25,637 bases of DNA from contig CAVFCI010000028.1 of the NCBI GenBank assembly GCA_963620985.1, forward strand, positions 1 through 25,637. The letters are read 5' to 3'. The DNA is from F23-B02 sp963620985 (GTDB taxonomy: Bacteria > Bacillota > Clostridia > Oscillospirales > Oscillospiraceae). The translations under genes were made by a program, and so were the position numbers. Of this stretch, positions 6,529-13,424 are shown piece by piece. Numbering within the stretch: position 1 is the stretch's first letter; the number at the start of each line of letters is the position of its first letter. Under the pieces are notes generated by a model that worked only from the letters and a program-made list of their open reading frames with translations, had not been told where the DNA came from and did not search any database.

Positions 6529-8241
6529 ATGAACATTAACAGCATAAACAGAAAACTCAAAAAGAGCTTCGGCGCTGCGGTTAGGGCGGAGCTTTCGGAT
6601 AACTGCATCGTTTTAACGGGTGAGCTTTCCGACTGGAACGATGTTGTGGCCGCCGGTATGACGGCGGCAAAGCCGCATTCGGATACGCATGTCGTGAATG
6701 ATATCGTCTGCACGGGTATTCAGCCGGAGAAAATGCATATGCCCGATATACGCGACAAGGCGCTCGACGGTGATAAGCCCGACGTTCTCATCATCGGCGG
6801 CGGCATATCCGGCTGCTCCGTTGTGCGGGAGCTTTCACGATATAAGCTCAATATCCTGCTCATAGAAAAGGAAGCGGATCTTGCCCTCGGCGCGTCGGGA
6901 CGCAACGACGGCGAGGTGCACCCGGGCGTGGATCTTTCAAGGGGCACGCTCAAGCATAAATATATACGAAGAGCAAACCGCATGTACGGGGATATCTGCC
7001 GCGAGCTTGACGTTCCCTTCAAGCGCACGGGGCAGTACGCCTGCTTTACGCATAAAAGCTGGCTGCCCTTTGTGTGGCTGTATGCCAAATGGCGCAGATA
7101 TCACGACGGCATAGAGGATACGCGCATAGTCATGGGTGACGAGATACGCGCAAAGGAGCCGAAGATATCGCCCGATGTCGCCTTTGCGCTGTCTAACCCC
7201 TCGTCCGGCAGCGTGAGCCCCTATAACCTCGTCATTGCCTACGCGGAAAACGCCGTTAAAAACGGCGCTCGCGTTTCGCTCAACACAGCTGTCACCGGCA
7301 TGAGGGTCGAGGGCGGCGAGATAAAAGAGGTATACACAAATCGCGGGAGCATATATCCGCGGGAGGTCATAAACTGCGCCGGAGTGTATTCGGACACCGT
7401 CGCGCAGATGGCGCAGGACAGATTTTTCAGCATCCACCCGCGCCGCGGCACGAACTCCATACTCGATAAGAAAACAGGCGGGAGCTTCAGGACCATCGCC
7501 TCCGTCGTCGGCGCGAAAACGCCGGGACATACGCACACCAAGGGCGGCGGCATACTGCACACGGCGCACGATAATCTGCTCGTCGGTCCAGATGCCGTCG
7601 AAACGCCCGAGCGCGAGAACACGGCCACAAGCGCCGAGAGCATTGCACGGGTCTTTGCAAAGCAGAGGATAACCATGCCCGCGCTCAGCGAGAAGGACAT
7701 AATAACATATTTCACCGGCGTTCGCGCTCCGACCTATGAGGAGGATTTCATCATCGAGCCCGGCAGAAAAACGAAGAATATCTACCATGTCGCGGGCATA
7801 CAGTCTCCGGGACTTACGACCGCGCCCGCCGTTGCGCAGGACGTTGCCGCCGCCGTTGCGCAGCTCCTCGGAGCGGAAAGGAACGAGAGCTTCGACCCTG
7901 TGCGCAAGGCTCCTCCGCGCCTTGCGGAGATGGATGACGCCGAGAGAGCGGAGCTTATAAAAAGCGATCCCGATTACGGCCTTATCGTGTGCCGCTGCGA
8001 GGAGATAAGCCGCGGCGAGATACTTGACGCGCTGCGAAGCCCCGTATGCGTACCCACGCTCGACGGCGTGAAAAAGCGCGTAAGACCGGGCATGGGCAGG
8101 TGTCAGGGCGGCTTCTGCTCGCCGCTCGTTACGAAGATAATAGCCGAATACCTCGGCGTTCCGCTCACGGAGGTAAGGAAGAGCTCCGCCCAGTCGCCGA
8201 TAGTGTTCGAGAGCAGAAAGGGAGGCCGCGGCAATGCATGA
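6529..8241 (+). CDS. GlpA-like FAD-dependent oxidoreductase with N-terminal BON-like and C-terminal BFD [2Fe-2S] domains
   Basis: The 570-residue flavoprotein has three parts. Residues 1-70 look like a BON domain (beta-alpha-beta pattern with CIVLTGELSDWNDVVAAG). Residues 85-450 are a DAO/GlpA-type FAD domain: dinucleotide loop GGGISG at 90-95, SGRNDGEVHPG, and YFTGVRAPT with HVAGIQSPGLTTAP near the end. The last 90 residues are a BFD-like iron-sulphur domain with Cys488, Cys490, Cys525 and Cys530 as probable ligands. Relatives oxidise glycerol-3-phosphate or other hydroxy acids in anaerobes. Most GlpA-like proteins of this type begin directly with the FAD domain, so the BON-like extension is unusual. 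It is the first gene of the operon; its stop overlaps the next start (ATGCATGA). The substrate is not certain. Confidence 0.85.
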   Translation: MNINSINRKLKKSFGAAVRAELSDNCIVLTGELSDWNDVVAAGMTAAKPHSDTHVVNDIVCTGIQPEKMHMPDIRDKALDGDKPDVLIIGGGISGCSVVRELSRYKLNILLIEKEADLALGASGRNDGEVHPGVDLSRGTLKHKYIRRANRMYGDICRELDVPFKRTGQYACFTHKSWLPFVWLYAKWRRYHDGIEDTRIVMGDEIRAKEPKISPDVAFALSNPSSGSVSPYNLVIAYAENAVKNGARVSLNTAVTGMRVEGGEIKEVYTNRGSIYPREVINCAGVYSDTVAQMAQDRFFSIHPRRGTNSILDKKTGGSFRTIASVVGAKTPGHTHTKGGGILHTAHDNLLVGPDAVETPERENTATSAESIARVFAKQRITMPALSEKDIITYFTGVRAPTYEEDFIIEPGRKTKNIYHVAGIQSPGLTTAPAVAQDVAAAVAQLLGAERNESFDPVRKAPPRLAEMDDAERAELIKSDPDYGLIVCRCEEISRGEILDALRSPVCVPTLDGVKKRVRPGMGRCQGGFCSPLVTKIIAEYLGVPLTEVRKSSAQSPIVFESRKGGRGNA

Positions 8242-9487
8242 TTATGATGTTATCGTGATAGGCGGCGGCCCTGCCGGTCTTGCGGCGGCTGTGGCAGCGG
8301 ATGAGCAGGGAGCAAAAACGCTCATCGTCGAGCGCGAGGAGCGGCTCGGCGGAATGCTCAAGCAGTGCATTCACGACGGCTTCGGTCTGCGTACCTTCGG
8401 CGAGCGCCTTGCAGGACCGGAGTATGTCGAGCGGTACATGGACAAAGCCGCGCAGTCGGATATATCCGTCTCGTGCAGCACCTTCGTCACCCGCGCAGAG
8501 AAAGCAGGGGACGGCTTTGCCGTCACGCTCGTTTCCCGCGAGGGACTGCGCACGGTCACGGGAAAGAGCCTCATCCTTGCCACGGGCTGCCGCGAGAGAA
8601 GCGCAAAGCAGGTGTTTATCCACGGTACGCGCCCCGCGGGAGTGTTCACCGCAGGAACCGCACAGCATTATGTAAACCGGCTTGGCGTTATGCCGACGAA
8701 AAAATGCATCATCCTCGGCTCGGGAGATATAGGACTTATCATGGCTCGCCGACTGACGCTGGAGGGAGCGGAGGTGCTCGGTGTGTACGAGATAAACCCC
8801 ACGCCCTCGGGACTTACGAGAAATATCTATCAGTGCCTTACTGACTATGATATCCCCCTGTACCTGAGCCACACGGTCACGCGCGTTTTCGGCACCGACC
8901 GTCTCGAGGCGGTCGAGGTCTGCGCGGTGGACGATAGCTTTAAGCCCATAGCGGAGAGCGCCGAGCGGATAGAGTGCGATGCGCTCATCGTGTCCGTCGG
9001 GCTCATTCCGGAAAACGAGCTTGCCCTGTCGCTGGGCGTTGAGCTTGACCGTCACACCGGCGGCCCTGTATGTGACGCTCAGCTCATGACAAAGGTTCCC
9101 GGTATATTTTCGTGCGGGAACGCATTGCATGTAAACGACCTTGTTGATTTTGTGTCCGAGTCCGGCGAGCAGGCGGGCAGAAACGCCGCCGCCTACTGCG
9201 GCGCGGCGCAGCGCAGGGTGGATATAAAGACAGGCGATGAATTTCTCTACCTCGTTCCGCAGCAGCTCGATCTTAACAGCGACAATTCGAGGACGGTGTT
9301 TTACTTCCGCTCCAAAAGGGTCACGGAAAAAAGCGTTCTGCGCCTTGTGCTTGACGGCAGGGAGGTCTGGAAAAGGAGCTATCCGTTCCTGCGCCCGCCC
9401 GAGATGCAGCAGCTCACGCTGGATATGACGAAGCTTGATATAAACGAGGACAGCGACCTGCGCTTTGAGATCGAGGTGGTACAATGA
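8234..9487 (+). CDS. GlpB-like NAD(P)/FAD-dependent oxidoreductase
   Basis: This 417-residue cytosolic flavoprotein has two dinucleotide-binding folds. The FAD loop VIGGGPAGLAAAVAA starts at about residue 6, followed by GGMLKQCIHDGFG; ATGCRERS is the second FAD contact; and IILGSGDIGLIMARRL, near residue 160, is the NAD(P) loop. The family includes the second subunit of clostridial glycerol-3-phosphate dehydrogenases and the small subunits of octopine/opine and HCN synthase type enzymes. In those complexes it passes electrons between the partner's flavin and NAD or an iron-sulphur protein. It overlaps both neighbours (ATGCATGA upstream, ATGA downstream), which implies coupled translation and a complex with them. 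Confidence 0.85.
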   Translation: MHDYDVIVIGGGPAGLAAAVAADEQGAKTLIVEREERLGGMLKQCIHDGFGLRTFGERLAGPEYVERYMDKAAQSDISVSCSTFVTRAEKAGDGFAVTLVSREGLRTVTGKSLILATGCRERSAKQVFIHGTRPAGVFTAGTAQHYVNRLGVMPTKKCIILGSGDIGLIMARRLTLEGAEVLGVYEINPTPSGLTRNIYQCLTDYDIPLYLSHTVTRVFGTDRLEAVEVCAVDDSFKPIAESAERIECDALIVSVGLIPENELALSLGVELDRHTGGPVCDAQLMTKVPGIFSCGNALHVNDLVDFVSESGEQAGRNAAAYCGAAQRRVDIKTGDEFLYLVPQQLDLNSDNSRTVFYFRSKRVTEKSVLRLVLDGREVWKRSYPFLRPPEMQQLTLDMTKLDINEDSDLRFEIEVVQ

Positions 9488-9840
9488 AGAGGCTCGTATG
9501 CATAGGCTGCCCGCGCGGCTGCTGTCTCACGGTCGAGGAAAGAAACGGAGAGCTTTCCGTCACCGGAAACAGCTGCCCCAGAGGGCGCGAGTTTGCCGTA
9601 AGCGAGATGACAGAGCCCAAGCGAACGATATGCTCGACGGTCAGGACCGTTTTTCCTGACGTGCCGGTGCTGCCGGTCAGGGTGTCCGACGATATCCCGA
9701 AGGACAGGATATTCGATGTCATGCGCGAGATAAACGCCCTTACGCTCACAGAGCGCATCGGCAGGGGAGAGCCGGTCATAAAAAACGTGCTCGGCCTCGG
9801 CGTGGACGTCATTTCAACAAGTGATCTATTAAAACGATAA
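9484..9840 (+). CDS. DUF1667 cysteine-rich protein
   Basis: The 118-residue protein has CIGCPRGC near the N-terminus and a further CPRG after about 20 residues (GNSCPRGREFAV). These cysteines could bind an iron-sulphur cluster or zinc. DUF1667 proteins typically sit after GlpA-like and GlpB-like flavoproteins in Firmicutes and Thermotogae and are thought to be the third, electron-carrying subunit, in the place of GlpC. This context is exactly that. The protein is soluble and has no membrane helix, so electrons would stay in the cytosol. The start overlaps the previous stop (ATGA). Confidence 0.88.
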   Translation: MKRLVCIGCPRGCCLTVEERNGELSVTGNSCPRGREFAVSEMTEPKRTICSTVRTVFPDVPVLPVRVSDDIPKDRIFDVMREINALTLTERIGRGEPVIKNVLGLGVDVISTSDLLKR

Positions 9841-9864
9841 ATATATACAGACGGAGGGAGAAAG

Positions 9865-11421
9865 ATGAATAATCCACTCATCCTGACTTACGATGTCGGC
9901 ACTCAGAGCACGAGAGCCATACTGGTCGATAAGCAGGGCAATATCGTGGACAAGGAGCAGGTGAAATACGCCGAGCCATATTTCCGTCAGCGTCCGGGCT
10001 GGGCGGAGCAGAAAACGGATTTTTATTTTGACAGCATGTGCAGGGCATCGACGGCGCTCATGGCGCGCAATGCCGACAAGCTGCCGGATATTATCGCCTG
10101 CGCGGTCACGGTCATCCGCGATACGCTCGTGTTCCTTGACGAAAACTACAAGCCCACGCGCGATATAATCCACTGGCTCGATGCGCGCAAGTGCGTTTAC
10201 GACGACCCGTTCCCGCTGTGGAAGGAGGCCGTGTTCGAGCTCATCGGCATGGGCAAGGGCACGAAGATAGTCTACCGCACATCAAAGGTCAACTGGGTGC
10301 GCCAGAAGCAGCCCAAGGTCTGGGCGCGCACGAAGAAGATAGCCTGCCTGCCGGCATATCTCAACTACTGCATGACAGGCCGCCTTGCCGACACTCCGGC
10401 AAACACGATAGCGCACATACCCATGGACTATAAGAAAAAGCGCTGGATGAAGGAAAACGATCTCACCCGCTGCTTTTACGACGTTCCGCAGGACAGACTG
10501 TATGAGCTTATCCCCTCCGGCGAGGTGCTCGGCTATGTAACAAAGGAGGCCGCCGCGCTCACCGGAGCGCCCGAGGGTCTGCCGCTTATCGCAACGGGCG
10601 CGGATAAGGCCTGCGAGACGCTCGGCCTTTCGGTCGCAAGCGACGACAAGGCATCCATTTCCTTCGGCACAAGCTCGACCATCGAGATGTACACCGAGCA
10701 GTATTTCGAGCCGCAGACCTTCCTGCCCTCGTACCCCTCTGTCATCAACAAGGCGTGGAATCCCGAGATACAGGTGTTCCGCGGCTTCTGGATGCTCAGC
10801 TGGTTTATAAAGGAGTTCGGCGACAAGGACAGGGAGGAGGCCGAAAAGCTCGGCATATCGCCCGAGGAGCTTCTGAACAAAAAGGCTGCCGAGGTGCCCG
10901 CCGGCTGTCAGGGACTCATGCTCCAGCCCTACTGGACGCCCGACGTGCTCAAGCCCGATTCCTACGGCGCGATCATCGGCTTTTCCGATTACCACACGAA
11001 GTATCACATCTACCGCGCCATCATCGAGGGTATCTGCCTTGAGCTTTACATGTCCATGAAGAGCATGGAAAAGCGCGGCAAAAAGCACATAAAGGAGTTG
11101 TATGTCGGCGGCGGCGGCTCAAAGAGCGAGCTTGCCTGCCAGATACTCGCCGATACCTTCGGCCTGCCGGTTAAGCGCATACATACTCACGAGGCCTGCT
11201 CACTGGGCGCTGCAATGGTGGCCTTTGTCGCCAAGGGCGAGTTTTCCGGCTTTGACGAGGCGATAAAGAGCATGGTGCATGAAAAGGACGTGTTCACGCC
11301 CGATCCCAAGAACCATGAGACCTATATGAACATGTACAACAAGGTCTACCGCAAGATCTACAAGAACGTAAGACCCCTGTACGCCACGATGAACAACCTC
11401 AAAGAAAGGAACATGATCTGA
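9865..11421 (+). CDS. FGGY-family carbohydrate/polyol kinase
   Basis: The 518-residue kinase has the ASKHA fold. The N-terminal phosphate loop is DVGTQSTRAILVD (residues 7-19), the probable catalytic base is Asp247 in ATGADKACETLG, SISFGTSSTIEM follows, and the adenosine loop is VGGGGSKSELACQIL from 414. The family phosphorylates sugars and polyols such as glycerol, xylulose, erythritol or ribulose. The sequence is not that of a textbook GlpK (no GTTSSR or QEF start), although PGWAEQ resembles GlpK's PGWVEH. Its operon place after a GlpAB-like module suggests a glycerol-like substrate, but this is inference. GGAGGGAG (9853-9860) lies just before the ATG. The stop overlaps the next start (TGATG). 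Confidence 0.88.
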   Translation: MNNPLILTYDVGTQSTRAILVDKQGNIVDKEQVKYAEPYFRQRPGWAEQKTDFYFDSMCRASTALMARNADKLPDIIACAVTVIRDTLVFLDENYKPTRDIIHWLDARKCVYDDPFPLWKEAVFELIGMGKGTKIVYRTSKVNWVRQKQPKVWARTKKIACLPAYLNYCMTGRLADTPANTIAHIPMDYKKKRWMKENDLTRCFYDVPQDRLYELIPSGEVLGYVTKEAAALTGAPEGLPLIATGADKACETLGLSVASDDKASISFGTSSTIEMYTEQYFEPQTFLPSYPSVINKAWNPEIQVFRGFWMLSWFIKEFGDKDREEAEKLGISPEELLNKKAAEVPAGCQGLMLQPYWTPDVLKPDSYGAIIGFSDYHTKYHIYRAIIEGICLELYMSMKSMEKRGKKHIKELYVGGGGSKSELACQILADTFGLPVKRIHTHEACSLGAAMVAFVAKGEFSGFDEAIKSMVHEKDVFTPDPKNHETYMNMYNKVYRKIYKNVRPLYATMNNLKERNMI

Positions 11422-13190
11422 TGAGTCATAAGCAGTACAAGGGCTTTGAGCCCAAATGGGTAAGGACCCCTGCACCGGCAAACAGCTACCGCTCGATATT
11501 CCGCTGGGGCGACCCGGAGTTTTTCAAGACTCCCAAGGAATCGCTGTACAAGATGATGAAGGAGGTCTTCAAGCTCACGGACGACGACTTCAGGGAATAC
11601 TCCGACGATATCGGCTTTGACCCCGTAGACCTTTCAGACCACCCCGTGAAGCTTGCGCAGGAGCACCTGACGGCGCTCAGAGAGATAGTCGGCGAGGATG
11701 GCTTTTCCGTCTCCGACTACGACCGCCTTGCAGTTGCCTACGGCTTTACGGCCTACGATATCCTCCGCCTGCGCCATAAGATCATCGACTCCGTGCCCGA
11801 CGTTGTGCTCTATCCCGACACGACAGAGCAGGTCGAAAAAATAGTTGAATATTCAACGCAGCACGATATCCCGCTGTACGTCTACGGCGGCGGCAGCTCC
11901 GTAACACGCGGCGTTGAGCCCGTAAAGGGCGGCATCTCGCTGGATATGAGAAAGCGCTTTAATAAGGTGCTGTCCTTTAACGAGATAGACCAGACCATAA
12001 CCGTTCAGGCGGGCATGTCCGGCCCTGACCTTGAAAAAACTCTCCAGTCTGCACCCGAGCTCTTCGGCGCAAAGAGGCAGTACACCTGCGGACATTTTCC
12101 GCAGAGCTTTGAGTATTCCTCCGTCGGCGGCTGGACGGTAACACGCGGCGCGGGGCAGAACAGCACCTATTACGGCTGCATCGCGGATATAGTCCTCAGC
12201 CAGAAGTACGCGACCCCCATAGGAACGATCACCACCAGCCACTATCCGCGTGAGGCCTGCGGCCCCGATCTGAACCAGATCATGATGGGCTCGGAGGGCA
12301 CCTTCGGCGTACTGACCGAGGTCACGCTGAAGATATTCCGCTGGATGCCGGAAAACAGAAAAAGATTCTCCTACATCTTCAAGACATGGGATGATGCAAT
12401 GAAGGCCGCCCGCGAGATGATGCAGCACGAGTGCGGCTATTCCTCCGTGTTCCGCCTGTCCGATCAGGAGGAGACGAGCATGATGCTCAGGCTCTACAAC
12501 GTCGATGACACGCCGCTGTACCCGCTGCTCGACAAGCTCGGCTATAAGGACATGGAGCGCTGCCTGTTCCTCGGCTTTACCGACGGCGAAAAGGGCTATT
12601 CCAAAAATGTCGCAAGGAACATAGCGAGGATAGCACGCCGGCACGGCGGCCTGCCGCTGACGGGCTATGTTACAAAGAGCTGGGAAAAGGGACGCTTCAA
12701 CGACCCATACCTGCGCGATACACTAATGGACTTCGGCATCACCACCGACACGCTTGAATGCACCGTCAACTGGTCGAACATGGAGCAGGTACACCTTGAC
12801 GTGCGCAAGGTCTGTCATGCACTGCCCAACACCGTGGTCACGACCCATATGTCGCACTGCTATCCGCAGGGCGCGAACCTGTACTTCATCTTTCTGACCA
12901 AGATGCAGGACGAGAAGGCGTTCAAGGCATACCACACGACCATTCTCGATGCCATCCAGCGCTCCGGCGCGTCGATAAGCCATCACCACGGCATCGGCAA
13001 GATGTTTGCCCCCTGGCTCGAGGGCTACATCGGCGAGCGGGAATACGGCGTGTTCAAGGTGCTCAAAAACTACTTTGACCCGAATTACAACATGAATCCC
13101 GGCGGCACCATCGGCCTTGATCTCCTGCCCGAGGAGAAGAAGTTTGACCGGCAGTATACCGATTACGAGGCTCAGCCGAAGTTCGACTGA
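11421..13190 (+). CDS. Alkyl-DHAP-synthase-like FAD-binding oxidase
   Basis: This is a 589-residue member of the vanillyl-alcohol-oxidase flavoprotein superfamily. The FAD_binding_4 domain runs from about residue 130: GGGSSVTRG at 156-164, VGGWTVTRGAGQNS near 235, and GSEGTFGVLTEVTLKI from 290. The FAD-oxidase C domain carries SHCYPQGANLYF and SHHHGIGK with His521-523. The triple His, SHxY and N-terminal WG-rich start are those of alkylglycerone-phosphate (AGPS) enzymes rather than D-lactate or glycolate dehydrogenases, which usually lack HHH. AGPS swaps the acyl chain of acyl-DHAP for an alkyl chain in a net redox-neutral step, but bacterial homologues may oxidise other substrates. It is the last gene of the operon; a terminator follows within 15 bases. 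Confidence 0.82.
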   Translation: MSHKQYKGFEPKWVRTPAPANSYRSIFRWGDPEFFKTPKESLYKMMKEVFKLTDDDFREYSDDIGFDPVDLSDHPVKLAQEHLTALREIVGEDGFSVSDYDRLAVAYGFTAYDILRLRHKIIDSVPDVVLYPDTTEQVEKIVEYSTQHDIPLYVYGGGSSVTRGVEPVKGGISLDMRKRFNKVLSFNEIDQTITVQAGMSGPDLEKTLQSAPELFGAKRQYTCGHFPQSFEYSSVGGWTVTRGAGQNSTYYGCIADIVLSQKYATPIGTITTSHYPREACGPDLNQIMMGSEGTFGVLTEVTLKIFRWMPENRKRFSYIFKTWDDAMKAAREMMQHECGYSSVFRLSDQEETSMMLRLYNVDDTPLYPLLDKLGYKDMERCLFLGFTDGEKGYSKNVARNIARIARRHGGLPLTGYVTKSWEKGRFNDPYLRDTLMDFGITTDTLECTVNWSNMEQVHLDVRKVCHALPNTVVTTHMSHCYPQGANLYFIFLTKMQDEKAFKAYHTTILDAIQRSGASISHHHGIGKMFAPWLEGYIGEREYGVFKVLKNYFDPNYNMNPGGTIGLDLLPEEKKFDRQYTDYEAQPKFD

Positions 13191-13203
13191 TATGATGAAA
13201 ACC

Positions 13204-13241
13204 GCGCCGCAGCGTCTTTTTGCGCTGCGGCGCAAATTTTT
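13204..13241 (+). terminator. Terminator of the five-gene operon
   Basis: The perfect 11-base stem GCGCCGCAGCG / CGCTGCGGCGC (13204-13214 / 13223-13233) is followed by AAATTTTT. Confidence 0.9.
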
Positions 13242-13243
13242 CC

Positions 13244-13272
13244 TTGAATTATTCGATGCATCATGCTATAAT
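13244..13272 (+). promoter_or_regulatory. Promoter of tRNA-Val
   Basis: TTGAAT (13244-13249), 17 bases, then TATAAT (13267-13272) with TGc before it (extended -10). The tRNA begins 11 bases later. Confidence 0.8.
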
Positions 13273-13283
13273 ACAAAAGCTGC

Positions 13284-13360
13284 GGAGAATTAGCTCAGCC
13301 GGTTAGAGCGCTCGCCTCACACGCGAGAGGTCAGCAGTTCGAGTCTGCTATTCTCCACCA
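13284..13360 (+). tRNA. tRNA-Val (anticodon CAC)
   Basis: The acceptor stem GGAGAAT pairs with ATTCTCC. The D arm is GCTCAGCCGGTTAGAGC. The anticodon stem CTCGC / GCGAG holds the loop CTCACAC, giving anticodon CAC for GUG codons. The T arm is AGCAG-TTCGAGT-CTGCT. The discriminator A and the CCA end are both encoded. It is a single-gene transcript with its own promoter and terminator. Confidence 0.97.
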
Positions 13361-13368
13361 CACACTAT

Positions 13369-13407
13369 AAAAAGACAGACGAATCATTTTGGTTCGTCTG
13401 TCTTTTT
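13369..13407. terminator. Bidirectional terminator between tRNA-Val and the Na+/Pi cotransporter gene
   Basis: The 15-base arms AAAAAGACAGACGAA / TTCGTCTGTCTTTTT (13369-13383 / 13393-13407) end in A and T runs. The element serves the tRNA on the plus strand and the convergent transporter gene (stop at 13425) on the minus strand. Confidence 0.92.
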
Positions 13408-13424
13408 ATATCAAATTGCATATA

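Noticed and set aside
8165..9484. A 439-codon open frame antisense to the GlpB-like gene
   Set aside because: It has no recognisable domain, no ribosome site and lies fully opposite a clear flavoprotein gene.
9865..11421. Calling the kinase GlpK
   Set aside because: The phosphate loop and substrate region differ from typical glycerol kinases, so only the FGGY family is claimed.
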